Source: CAYUMU01 sp964445985 (lineage in GTDB: Bacteria > Planctomycetota > Planctomycetia > Pirellulales > S012-138). From it: a DNA stretch of 10,301 bases. The stretch is from assembly GCA_964445985.1 (NCBI GenBank), contig CAYUMU010000138.1:1-10301 (forward strand). The letters run 5' to 3'. Both the position numbers and the translations under genes were made by a program. This document shows positions 1 through 7,085 of this stretch, one piece after another (the stretch's first letter is position 1; each line of letters begins with the position of its first letter). The notes beneath the pieces are model-generated. The model saw only the letters and a program-made list of their open reading frames with translations. It was not told the origin of the DNA and made no database searches.

Positions 1-20
1 CACTTTTTCCAGTCCCCACC

Positions 21-30
21 GTGCTAGCAC
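21..30. repeat. 10-bp perfect palindrome
   Basis: GTGCTAGCAC is its own reverse complement. It lies 13 bases left of a much stronger inverted repeat. A dimeric regulator could bind such a site, but nothing here ties it to a gene and chance occurrence is possible. Confidence 0.3.
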
Positions 31-43
31 TTGCATAATGTTG

Positions 44-80
44 GTTAGCGAGGGACGTTCGGGGGGACTCCCTCGCTAAC
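44..80. repeat. Inverted repeat with 12-bp perfect stem
   Basis: GTTAGCGAGGGA (44-55) and TCCCTCGCTAAC (69-80) are perfect reverse complements around a 13-base G-rich loop. No T-run follows on either strand, so this is not a standard intrinsic terminator. It sits in non-coding DNA at the window edge. It could be the transcript end of a gene lying to the left, or a copy of an intergenic palindrome family. The structure is certain, the role is not. Confidence 0.75.
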
Positions 81-253
81 GCGTCGGGTTATGAATCCGC
101 GGCGAAGGCCCGCATTCCCCGCGAAAGGGACGCACCTAGAATCCGTTAGAGTCAGGAAATTGCCAGTGCCACCCTACCGAGGGTTCTGGCCCAACTCCGC
201 TGCCGCCACGCCCTTCGCGCTGGGGCTCAGGGGCGCGTGCCGCCCGGCCCGGA

Positions 254-296
254 ATGCAGTACGCCCCGCGCCGAGTTCGGGTGGGGCGTACAGCAT
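254..296. repeat. Inverted repeat downstream of the YwqK-like gene
   Basis: GTACGCCCC (259-267) pairs perfectly with GGGGCGTAC (283-291) around a 15-base loop. After one mismatch, four more base pairs extend the stem (254-257 with 293-296). The hairpin lies about 20 bases beyond the stop codon of the minus-strand gene at 317-1795. A 7-A run at 298-304 gives a U-run in that gene's transcript, but it comes before the hairpin, not after it. The order is therefore wrong for a classical rho-independent terminator of that gene. It may still act as a 3' stabilising or terminating structure. The rest of 1-316 shows nothing I would call a gene. Confidence 0.6.
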
Positions 297-316
297 GAAA
301 AAAACCTAGGCGGCGT

Positions 317-1795
317 TTAATAGTAGCCGATCTTGGTTCGACTGGGCGGCCCGTCGTTGGCTCGAGCGCTGGACCATGTTTGGGGATCTTCGCTGACTGC
401 CGGTGGGGCGGGAATCGCGTCGGTTTGATCGTCCAGCGAAACGGCCTGGCCATTTTCGGTCCAGCCAATCCAGCCCAGGTCATGTTGGCCGTTGACATAG
501 GAGCCTTCGATGCGGCGCAGGCCGTTGGCATACCACCAGGTCCAATCGCCATGAGCCTTGCCATCCAGGTAGTTGCCGCGGATCATGCGCTGGCCGTTGG
601 AGTGCCACCAGGAGTGGGAACCAATCGGAATACCGGCTTGGAATTCGCCTTCGTATTCCTTCAATCCGTTGGCGTGGAAGTACGTCCAAACGCCAGTCCG
701 GGCGGGCTTTCCCTGCGCCCGAATGGCTTCGATCTGCACATTGCCCGTCCACCAATCGAAGTTGAGGCGATGTTCTTCCGCGGGGTAGGCATGCCAGCCT
801 TGCGCGCGTAGTTTGCCATCGGGAAAGTGCTGCGTGAAGGGGGCGAAGCTGTTGCCGTGTTCGAATTCAACATGCTTGGAGACCACGCCATCGGCTCGCC
901 ATTCGGTGAGGTCGCCATGGGGAACGCCATGCTCATAATGGGCGCTGCGCATGGTCTTGCCGCTGGCGTGCCACCACGTGGCCTGTCCATGCAGCTTGCC
1001 GTGGTCGAAGTTCCACGAGGCAATGTTGCGGCCATCGGCATCCACCACGGTCCATTGTCCGTGCAGTTCGCCCTGGGAGAACTCGGCGGTCGAGATCAGG
1101 GGTCGCTGGAACGAGCGGAGCGAGACATGTTGCAACAGCCCATCGGTAAGATGGTAATACTGGCGGGTCCAGGCGCCTTCGCGCTGTCCTAGCTTGTACT
1201 GCCCTTTGGCGACGGGATTGCCGCCGGTATCCCACATGGTCCAGGGGCCGTGGTTGAGGTAGTTGCGGTTCTCGTCTTGCGTAACGTGCCGCTCGATCAT
1301 TACCGCGCCGTTGGGATATCGTTCCCGCACGATTTCGGTTTGCCGGCCGAGGGGTTCCAGAGGCGCCGCCACGGGGGAGTCGACCGAATCCGCGCCGGGC
1401 GCGAAGGGGTCGGGGATGCCGGTGGTTTCGTAGGTATTGATCTGCTTGGGCGTGGCGGCCGAAACCGTGCCGGGCACCGGCTCGGCGATGGGCGCGGGGG
1501 GAATGGGGGCGTCGTTGACGCGCGGAATGCGGTTCGTGGTGGGGAGCGAGGTCGCGAGGCGCTGGGGCGGCGCGCCTGCCTGAGCCGTGAGGCCCGAGGG
1601 CCGAGGCGGACCGGCGTTGTCGCCGGGACGAATCCGGCGTGCCAGCAAAGCCGCGGACGATTGTTGATCGAGGGGCGAATAGGCCGGCGCCACGTCATCG
1701 TCGGCGGGCGGCGCCGGTGGTTCGAGCGCGATTGCCGCAGGACCCAACGCCAGCCAGACAAGGCCGCCAGAAAAGGCGGGAAAAATGCGAGACAT
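317..1795 (-). CDS. Secreted YwqK/MORN_2-type repeat protein
   Basis: The product has 492 residues. Residues 1-24 form a short n-region and a hydrophobic core (FSGGLVWLALGPAAIAL), so it is probably exported. Residues 25-155 are rich in Pro and Ala and look disordered. From about 158 to 450 the chain consists of roughly nine imperfect repeats of about 23 residues, built around G-x-W-x-x-W/Y-x-x-x-G and NG/DG turns (for example GPWTMWDTGG, HGQATWWHASG, GVWTYFHANG, HGDWTWWYANG). This is the MORN_2 pattern of proteins often annotated 'YwqK family antitoxin'. Such repeats fold into beta-hairpin sheets; no catalytic motif is visible. The antitoxin label comes from a Bacillus YwqJ/YwqK pair. No toxin gene lies next to this one, and with an export signal I would not call it an antitoxin. 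ATG at 1795 follows GGGAG about 8 bases upstream. It appears to be monocistronic. Confidence 0.85.
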   Translation of the reverse strand: MSRIFPAFSGGLVWLALGPAAIALEPPAPPADDDVAPAYSPLDQQSSAALLARRIRPGDNAGPPRPSGLTAQAGAPPQRLATSLPTTNRIPRVNDAPIPPAPIAEPVPGTVSAATPKQINTYETTGIPDPFAPGADSVDSPVAAPLEPLGRQTEIVRERYPNGAVMIERHVTQDENRNYLNHGPWTMWDTGGNPVAKGQYKLGQREGAWTRQYYHLTDGLLQHVSLRSFQRPLISTAEFSQGELHGQWTVVDADGRNIASWNFDHGKLHGQATWWHASGKTMRSAHYEHGVPHGDLTEWRADGVVSKHVEFEHGNSFAPFTQHFPDGKLRAQGWHAYPAEEHRLNFDWWTGNVQIEAIRAQGKPARTGVWTYFHANGLKEYEGEFQAGIPIGSHSWWHSNGQRMIRGNYLDGKAHGDWTWWYANGLRRIEGSYVNGQHDLGWIGWTENGQAVSLDDQTDAIPAPPAVSEDPQTWSSARANDGPPSRTKIGYY

Positions 1796-2417
1796 TGCTT
1801 ATGCTCCCAAATGCCGCGGGTGCCGTTGGAGCCGCACGAACGGTCGCTCAGCGGGGTGAACGAGCTACCCCCCCAACGGTTCTAGTGTGAATCGTACAAG
1901 AAACGCCATCGGCCAGCTTCGACGGGTTGATTCAGATAAACCGGATCGTTGGGAATAGGTTTTGTAAAGGGAAAACTTTGCGCAAACCACGTAGAGGTCC
2001 GGCCTTGAGCGGATGGCGAAGAAAAAGCTTGCGGCTTTCGGAGACGTGAGTAGAATACGCAAGCTAAAGCTGCCGTGCGACGAAAACAATCTTCACAAGA
2101 TAGGTAGTTGCAGGGCCTTCGAAAGCGATTTCCAGAGTTTTCCATTTGGCGCTCGCCTTCGCTCCTCCTTTCATCACTCTCCCTCCTTAACGCGGGTAAA
2201 CCGCAAACAGACGCCGAGGCATTAACGTTCTTTGCCGCTTGCAGAGATGTTAACGAACAAGAAACTAATCCGCCTCGCACCCAAAAACACCATCCCTCCA
2301 CGCACAACTTCGTCGTTGTGATTCGGGCTCGCCGTACGCGCGATCGCGGCGCGGAAGTCCGAGTTGCACTCCGTTCTTGTTTAATTCTAATCCTGCGCGC
2401 GTTCCTAGGAGATTCGA
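1796..2417. other. 622-bp divergent spacer, no gene supported
   Basis: This stretch separates the divergent YwqK-like and thioredoxin-like genes, and its middle is noticeably richer in A+T than the flanking genes. It should hold the promoters of both. A C7 tract lies at about 1868-1874. One minus-strand frame ending near 1882 has a protein-like tail (PIPNDPVYLNQP, then GRWRFLYDSH), but upstream the frame has no sensible start or composition. It could at most be a decayed gene end. No stable hairpin, tRNA or riboswitch was recognised. Confidence 0.5.
2364..2391 (+). promoter_or_regulatory. Possible sigma-70-like promoter of the thioredoxin-like gene
   Basis: TTGCAC (2364-2369) is separated by 16 bases from TCTAAT (2386-2391), which differs from TATAAT at one position. 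The -10 ends 26 bases before the ATG. The -35 match is weak (three of six), and promoter consensus in planctomycetes is poorly defined, so this is only a candidate. Confidence 0.3.
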
Positions 2418-2939
2418 ATGGAAGTGACTCAGTTCTTGGCCGCAGTTATGCAATTAACCTTGTTGGCAAATGCAGGCCAAACCTATACCGAGGCCTATTC
2501 CCAGGCCGAGGTCACCGGCAAACCGATGCTGGTGTTGATTGGAGCCAACTGGTGCCCTCATTGCGTGACGATGAAGAACTCGATCATGCCGCAGGTAGAG
2601 CGATCCGGCTTACTAGGGCAGGTGTCTTACGTGCCGCTGAATAGCGATCACGATCCCGCGCTCGCGCGGCAAATGATGCGGGGAGGCTCGGTGCCGCAGT
2701 TGGTGTTGTATTATCGCACGGGCAGCGGTTGGCGGATGCGGCATGTCACGGGTGGAACCTCGGCGAGCAACGTACAGTCGATGATTCGCCAGGCCTTGGA
2801 CGCCGTGGCATCGGATCCCCCCGCCAGCAGCAAGACCATGCCTGTTAGCGGCGCCATGCCTGTTAGCGGCGCCATGCCTGTCAGCGGCGCCATGCCTGTC
2901 AGCGGCGCCATGCCCACGGCCGCGGCGCCCGCCAACTAG
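2418..2939 (+). CDS. Thioredoxin-fold protein with WCPHC active site
   Basis: The product has 173 residues. Residues 22-130 look like a thioredoxin domain. A strand (PMLVLIGANW) leads into W45-C46-P47-H48-C49, the CxxC redox centre, with a dipeptide like that of DsbA. The cis-proline loop is S91-V92-P93. The expected role is thiol-disulfide exchange, probably in the periplasm, but oxidant versus reductant cannot be told from the sequence. The N-terminus (about residues 5-19) is hydrophobic but has no positive charge, so a signal peptide is uncertain. The C-terminal tail (about 131-173) is Pro/Ser/Ala-rich and includes four MPVSGA hexapeptides before MPTAAAPAN. ATG at 2418 is well placed after AGGAG with a 6-base gap. 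It is a single gene, convergent with the hydrolase gene downstream. Confidence 0.88.
   Translation: MEVTQFLAAVMQLTLLANAGQTYTEAYSQAEVTGKPMLVLIGANWCPHCVTMKNSIMPQVERSGLLGQVSYVPLNSDHDPALARQMMRGGSVPQLVLYYRTGSGWRMRHVTGGTSASNVQSMIRQALDAVASDPPASSKTMPVSGAMPVSGAMPVSGAMPVSGAMPTAAAPAN
2838..2909 (+). repeat. Four tandem 18-bp units inside the thioredoxin-like gene
   Basis: The unit ATGCCTGTYAGCGGCGCC occurs four times head to tail, in frame, coding MPVSGA each time. Units 1 and 2 carry GTT, units 3 and 4 carry GTC, and there are no other differences. A fifth partial unit begins at 2910 (ATGCC). The pairwise sharing of the silent T/C suggests a duplicated two-unit block or recent slippage. Copy number may differ between strains. 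Confidence 0.95.
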
Positions 2940-2981
2940 CCTGGCGAGCCCGCCTGGCCGCTGGGGGGCAGTGTGGACTTC

Positions 2982-3000
2982 GAGCCTATCCGAAAACCCT
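2982..3000 (+). repeat. Single left end of the GAGCCTATCC element
   Basis: GAGCCTATCCGAAAACCCT matches the left 19 bases of the two complete elements at 8901 and 10003 with one difference (A for G at the 13th base). No matching GGATAGGCTC end follows before the next gene. This is a truncated or decayed copy, or one whose right part was replaced. It lies between the convergent thioredoxin-like and hydrolase genes. Confidence 0.75.
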
Positions 3001-3002
3001 GC

Positions 3003-3021
3003 CAACCCCCACCGGGGGTTG
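3003..3021. terminator. Hairpin between convergent genes, possible bidirectional terminator
   Basis: CAACCCCC (3003-3010) pairs perfectly with GGGGGTTG (3014-3021) over a 3-base loop. It lies 4 bases beyond the hydrolase stop codon (minus strand) and about 63 bases beyond the thioredoxin-like stop codon (plus strand). A convergent intergenic position fits a shared terminator, but no clear T-run follows on either side, so the role is inferred from place and stem strength. Confidence 0.5.
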
Positions 3022-3025
3022 ATGG

Positions 3026-5050
3026 TTATGGTAGCGGCGGCCCCAGCAGCGGCAAGCCTGCCGGGCCCGAGGTGGTCAGCACGCGATCGCGGCGCGGCGG
3101 CAACTTGGGCCGCATTTCTCGTTGCGCTCTTTCCGCGTGCAGGGCGAGAATCCGCTGCACCTCCAGAATGGTTTCTGGGTGCCGGTGAATGGTGTTGTGG
3201 TCCGTCTCCACTACCTTTTCGCTTTCGGCGTTTTCCACGTGCGAACTGACCAGCGACACGATCCCGTCGCCGTCGGACTTGCCGTTGCCCACAATGTTGT
3301 TGTAAGTCACCCAGGCAGGTTTGGCCGAGTTGTAAAGAATGGGCAGCAACGGGCTGGAAGGTGACAGCGAGTCGATACTCGTCAGGCTGCGACTCCCACC
3401 GGTGCGAAGAATGTCGGGATTATCCTGGAACAGTTGTTGGTAGTTCGAGACCATGGCCGAGGGGAGCGAAATAACCTTGCTCGATAGCCAGCGGGTGGCG
3501 CCATTGGAATAGTGGCTGCCCTGGTGAGGGCTGGCAATCGTTACCACGCGTCGCACGGCCGGATTGGGTTGAAAGAAGAAGGTGTTCTCGATCTGTTGCT
3601 TGACTTCGTCGCTGGCTTTCACCAGTTGGAAGGGCGTATCGCTGATGGCGCTCCAGTAAGCCTCGCCGCCTTCCACGGTTTGCAGCTTGGAAACCAATCC
3701 GCCCATGCTGTGGCCCACGAGTACCAGTTGGTCGAGGGTGGGCGTGCGGAGCTGAGGATCGAACACCTGACGCATGTCGCGCAGATCTTGCCGCATTTGG
3801 GCCGCGCTAAACCAGAACGGTTGACCGGTGGGGTAGAGATAGAACCAGAACTGGTACTTGTCGCGAACGTCGGGCGCGCCGCGCAAGTCGTTGAGCATTT
3901 CGGACCAGGTGCTGGGGCTCGACCAGAGGCCGTGCACAAACACCACCGGAATTTTTTGCGGGTCGTAAGGCTCGGTGAAGTACAGGCCGGTTTGGTCTTC
4001 CCAGCGGTCGGGCGAGAAGAAGCCCAAATTGGCGAAGGACTCGAGCGACGACTGTTGCAGGAAGTAGGCGAGCGGCGTGGTGAGATCCGACTCCAGCGGG
4101 ACCCTCACGCCATTGACCAAGATGTCGCAGCCGGCCAGCGGATCATACAATTCCAGCAGCACCTTGTGCCGCGAGGGTTTCGCTTCGCCGTTGGCAGCGG
4201 GCGCGGCTTCCGCCGGGCAAATCTTCAGGAACGCGGTAACGGGCGTGCTGACAATCGGCGGATAGTATTTGTCATCGCCGGTTTGTCCTTCGGTTGTTTT
4301 GCGGATGCCAATGAGAGGCACGCCCAGGCCAAAGGTTTCGTACCGCTGATTGAACCCTTTCACTTCGTAATCGGAAGCGAACTTGATCTCCTGGAAATCT
4401 TCCAGGCCCCAGCGGCCGCTGCGCGTCACCACCTGGATATCCCAAAACTGCCGGGCAGTTCGCACGGTATGCTCCTGCCGCATGCCGCCGTCTTGTTGCC
4501 AAAGCCGCAGCGTGCATTCCAGCGAACCGTTATACAGATCGCAGGCGGCTCGGTACTGGGGATCGTAAGGATTGCGTTTTAAGTAGTAACGCGGATCAAA
4601 CAGATAGAGATACGCGTGCGTTACCGCGGCGCAATAGTAATCGAGCGCCGCCTCGGGGTTGCGCGCTTCGAGTTGTTTGCCCGTGAGGTAAGCGGCCTCG
4701 GCAAAGGCATACACCGTATCGGGCGAGGCGTCGCGATCGATGTGGCCGTGCAATTGTCCCAGGGCCGCATCGGGGTTCTCTTCAAACTCTTTGCCCAGGC
4801 TGTACCGCCGCAGCACCGTCGCGGTTCGTTCGCTGGGTTGGGGCGCGCCCCAGCGGCCCATTTTCAGGCGTTGACTAAGGGGATTCTGCGGCACGCCCCG
4901 CATCGAGATCCAGCGATCGCCCGAACAGCCCGTCGCCAGCAATAGCAGCACCAGCAGCCACGCTTGTGCCGCGCGCGCGTTCGCGCGGGCCGTTTGGATA
5001 CAGGCAACCTCGCGCCGACAGGCAAATCCCGATGTGCCGAATTCCGTCAC
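3026..5050 (-). CDS. Lipoprotein alpha/beta hydrolase (esterase/lipase family)
   Basis: The open frame runs up to 5380, but I place the start at GTG 5050, which leaves 674 residues. GGAG lies upstream and a lipoprotein signal follows: hydrophobic WLLVLLLLATGC with lipobox L-A-T-G-C and Cys at residue 42. Met codons further up (5191, 5380) would put over 100 atypical Arg/Pro-rich residues before the signal. TTG at 5065 or 5074 is also possible. Residues 50-350 are a planctomycete-style region of unknown fold, with Tyr-rich helical stretches. The hydrolase domain starts near IPVVFVHGLWSSPSTW (His373-Gly374, oxyanion hole). The nucleophile elbow is G-H-S448-M-G-G, the probable acid is in SDGDGIV (Asp593 or Asp595), and the probable catalytic His is in ETDHNTIHRHPE (618-624). 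It probably hydrolyses an ester on the outer face of a membrane; the substrate is unknown. No operon partner was seen. Confidence 0.85.
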   Translation of the reverse strand: MTEFGTSGFACRREVACIQTARANARAAQAWLLVLLLLATGCSGDRWISMRGVPQNPLSQRLKMGRWGAPQPSERTATVLRRYSLGKEFEENPDAALGQLHGHIDRDASPDTVYAFAEAAYLTGKQLEARNPEAALDYYCAAVTHAYLYLFDPRYYLKRNPYDPQYRAACDLYNGSLECTLRLWQQDGGMRQEHTVRTARQFWDIQVVTRSGRWGLEDFQEIKFASDYEVKGFNQRYETFGLGVPLIGIRKTTEGQTGDDKYYPPIVSTPVTAFLKICPAEAAPAANGEAKPSRHKVLLELYDPLAGCDILVNGVRVPLESDLTTPLAYFLQQSSLESFANLGFFSPDRWEDQTGLYFTEPYDPQKIPVVFVHGLWSSPSTWSEMLNDLRGAPDVRDKYQFWFYLYPTGQPFWFSAAQMRQDLRDMRQVFDPQLRTPTLDQLVLVGHSMGGLVSKLQTVEGGEAYWSAISDTPFQLVKASDEVKQQIENTFFFQPNPAVRRVVTIASPHQGSHYSNGATRWLSSKVISLPSAMVSNYQQLFQDNPDILRTGGSRSLTSIDSLSPSSPLLPILYNSAKPAWVTYNNIVGNGKSDGDGIVSLVSSHVENAESEKVVETDHNTIHRHPETILEVQRILALHAERAQREMRPKLPPRRDRVLTTSGPAGLPLLGPPLP

Positions 5051-5529
5051 GGCTGGCGCCAACTCCGTTAACAAGTGGAACGGTGCCCCCCCCCTGTATG
5101 AAAGAGAGAACGGAGTAAGGGTATCCAGCGCGTTGGCGGCGGGCAATGGCGATTGATGAAGGAGCACGCGTGCCGGCAGCGCTGGCATCCCAAGGGCGTG
5201 TCCCCTTTGCTCACCGCCAGATTCACGGGATCGAGACCGGTGGCGGTGGCGCCTTCCTGACCGGTTCACATGCTGGGCAAGCGGGCAAGCTATCGCAACT
5301 TCTTCCCGCCCGAGGCCCGGTGGCAGTTTACCGGATGGCGACTGGCCCTGCCGCCAACTTCGAGGTAGGCGGTGGATCATCGTGGAGCTTGCCTATCGCC
5401 GGAGCGGCTGAAAAGTTATGGGGATTATGGTGGCCGCTGAAAACCCGTCGGCTACACTCGGTTCATCTCCGCGAAGCCGACTCGGCAGCGGGTCGTTCGC
5501 GATCTGGTTCTGATATGAGGGGAAAGCCA
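5051..5529. other. Divergent spacer with C9 tract and cryptic ORF-like stretch
   Basis: This 479-bp spacer separates the hydrolase and FG-GAP genes. It contains nine C in a row (5086-5094), which is a G9 run just upstream of the hydrolase start. On the plus strand, one frame from ATG 5156 reads 34 codons to TGA at 5258, then continues open in the same frame to TAG at 5366. The two halves (containing WHPKGVSPLLTARFTGSRP and YRNFFPPEARWQFTGWRLA) look more protein-like than expected of random GC-rich DNA. No good ribosome site is beyond doubt, although GGAG-like bases occur nearby. It may be a degenerate gene, a repeat family or chance. A TACACT hexamer at 5453-5458 is a weak -10 candidate for the FG-GAP gene. 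Confidence 0.4.
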
Positions 5530-6810
5530 ATGCAGGCAACGACGAGCCACACGGGTAGATTCAATACTTTGTTCACGCGGACTTTGACGGGGTTGCTGGG
5601 GGCAGGGTGCGTGGCTGTCGTGTTGTCGCTGGCTGGAGCGGCCCAATCCGCCGAACCGGCGTTCACCACCGAACAGATTGATGACGGACTGAATGTTGGG
5701 TACGCGGCGCGGTTGATCGACATGAACGACGACGGTCGCCGCGATATTGTGGTGGTCGATACCAATCGATTGCTGTGGTACGAGAACCCCACGTGGAAGC
5801 GTCATACCATTCTGGAAGACCAGACCAAGGCCGACAATGTTTGTTTTGCCGAGTACGATATTGATGGCGATGGGCAGTTGGACTTTGCCCTGGGCGCCGA
5901 TTGGCGCCCGGCCAACACCGTTTCGGGCGGAACGCTGCAATGGGCGTCGCGCGGCAAGCAGCCGGGCGACCAATGGACCGTGCATCCCATCGTCGAGGAG
6001 CCCACGATCCATCGCATTCGTTGGGCCGATTTCGATGGCGATGGCCGTGAGGAGTTGATCGTGGTCCCGTTATTTGGCCAGGGCGCTACCCGCCGGGCGA
6101 ATTTCATGGATCAGCCGCTCAAAATCACCTCTTACAAGGTGCCGGCCGATCCGGTGAATGATCCTTGGAAGGCCGAAGTTATCAACCAAGAGTTGCATGT
6201 GGCGCATAATTTTATGCCGGCCGACGTCGATGGCGACGGCAAGTTGGACATGCTCGTCGGCAGCTACGAGGGCGTGAGTCTGCTGCAACGCGACGACAGT
6301 GGCAAATGGTCGCGGAAGCTGCTCCACGAAGGGAACCAGGCCACGCCTGACGCCAGCCGCGGCGCCAGTGAAATCAAACTGGGGACGCTCGCCAACGGCG
6401 AAAAGTATATCGCCACCATCGAGCCCTGGCATGGCAATCAAGTGGTGGTCTACCGTCAGCCCGCCGTGGAGGGAGGGCGCGCCGACCGCTGGGAGCGCGA
6501 AGTGCTCGACGACCAACTGCAATGGGGCCACGCCGTGTGGTGCGCCAATCTGGATGACGACGCCGACGAGGAACTGATCATTGGCGTTCGCGACAATCGC
6601 GACGACGCGGCCCGTTGCGGTGTGCGGATCTTCGATCCCACCCCCAATGGCTGGCAGCGCAGCCTGGTGGATGTGGGCGGCGTGGCCGTGGAGGACTTAA
6701 CCGTGGGGGATCTCAATGGCGACGGCCGCGCCGAGATTGTGGCCGTGGGCCGGCAGACGAAGAACGTGCGAATTTATTGGAACGGGGCGAAGCCCGGCGC
6801 CGCAAAGTAA
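5530..6810 (+). CDS. Secreted FG-GAP/VCBS-repeat beta-propeller protein
   Basis: The product has 426 residues. ATG 5530 is preferred because GAGGGGAAAG lies just upstream and a clear Sec signal follows: a basic n-region, a hydrophobic core (GLLGAGCVAVVLSLAGAA) and a likely cut at AQSA/EP near residue 41. ATG 5515 would add five residues; the frame further up to 5146 looks non-coding. Six acidic D-x-D-x-D-G-type Ca-binding loops follow, each leading into a hydrophobic strand: near residues 64 (DMNDDG), 110 (DIDGDG), 167 (DFDGDG), 232 (DVDGDG), 340 (NLDDDA, weaker) and 394 (DLNGDG). This is the FG-GAP/VCBS pattern and predicts a calcium-stabilised propeller of about six or seven blades. No enzymatic domain is fused. 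Likely roles are extracellular binding or a structural surface function; the ligand is unknown. It appears to be monocistronic. Confidence 0.88.
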   Translation: MQATTSHTGRFNTLFTRTLTGLLGAGCVAVVLSLAGAAQSAEPAFTTEQIDDGLNVGYAARLIDMNDDGRRDIVVVDTNRLLWYENPTWKRHTILEDQTKADNVCFAEYDIDGDGQLDFALGADWRPANTVSGGTLQWASRGKQPGDQWTVHPIVEEPTIHRIRWADFDGDGREELIVVPLFGQGATRRANFMDQPLKITSYKVPADPVNDPWKAEVINQELHVAHNFMPADVDGDGKLDMLVGSYEGVSLLQRDDSGKWSRKLLHEGNQATPDASRGASEIKLGTLANGEKYIATIEPWHGNQVVVYRQPAVEGGRADRWEREVLDDQLQWGHAVWCANLDDDADEELIIGVRDNRDDAARCGVRIFDPTPNGWQRSLVDVGGVAVEDLTVGDLNGDGRAEIVAVGRQTKNVRIYWNGAKPGAAK

Positions 6811-7085
6811 GTAGCGGCCGTCACTTTTCGGGCGTGCCGTTTTGATTGTTGATGTTCGCCGCCCGCGGGGCTTCTTCCATGGCCGGCAGGTCGATCTTGA
6901 AGAGCTCGGCCGCGTTGCGCCACAGGATGAAGGGTAAGATTGCCGACCGATGGGTTCGCGAGCCGCTCAAGCCGAAGACTCTCTTGAAGTAGGGCCGTGC
7001 GGATCGCGCGCCAGTTGTGCGGAACGCATCACGGATTTCGCAGGGTTCACCCTTCGAGGCTGGAAACGGGATTGTGAGGGGGGGC
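6811..7085. other. Convergent spacer with probable gene remnant
   Basis: This is 275 bp between the convergent stop codons of the FG-GAP and PDZ genes. No strong terminator hairpin was seen. Its left half carries the remnant described separately. A G7-type tract lies just right of 7077, next to the PDZ gene stop codon. Confidence 0.5.
6821..6949 (-). pseudogene. Possible 3' remnant of an amidohydrolase-like gene
   Basis: Read on the minus strand, 42 codons end in TGA at 6821-6823. They encode a tail with ILPFILWRNAAELFKIDLP followed by an acidic/Asn-rich end. The segment ILWRNAAELFKI resembles the C-terminal helix of metal-dependent amidohydrolases (the ...NA-x-x-LF-K/G-L pattern that closes the TIM barrel). 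Upstream the frame stays open into the PDZ gene, but the residues look random and have no start, domain or metal-ligand motifs. I infer the scrap of a deleted gene. The family assignment rests on one short motif and could be wrong. Confidence 0.35.

Noticed and set aside
254..304. Classical rho-independent terminator for the 317-1795 gene
   Set aside because: The hairpin is good, but the U-run lies before it in the transcript, not after it.
317..1795. Toxin-antitoxin system
   Set aside because: Only the YwqK-like half is present, it carries an export signal, and no toxin-like gene is adjacent.
1882..2307. 142-codon minus-strand frame in the long spacer
   Set aside because: Only the last 30 or so residues look protein-like. 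The rest is Cys/Arg/Ser-rich with no ribosome site or domain. Not supported as a gene; at most a decayed end.
2339..3097. Shared 16-mer CGCGATCGCGGCGCGG at 2339 and 3082
   Set aside because: Low-complexity GC-rich sequence. One copy lies in a spacer and the other inside the hydrolase coding region, with no common context, so chance is the best explanation.
3512..4582. 356-codon plus-strand frame opposite the hydrolase
   Set aside because: The opposite strand encodes the GHSMGG nucleophile elbow and other hydrolase motifs. The plus-strand frame has no recognisable domain and is a codon-bias shadow.
5051..5380. N-terminal extension of the hydrolase up to ATG 5380
   Set aside because: The added 110 residues are Arg/Pro/His-rich with no domain, and they would bury a clear lipoprotein signal peptide in mid-protein. 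The frame is probably open by GC bias.
5146..5529. N-terminal extension of the FG-GAP protein from ATG 5146
   Set aside because: It would place about 128 unlikely residues before a clear Sec signal, and a good ribosome site sits directly before ATG 5530.
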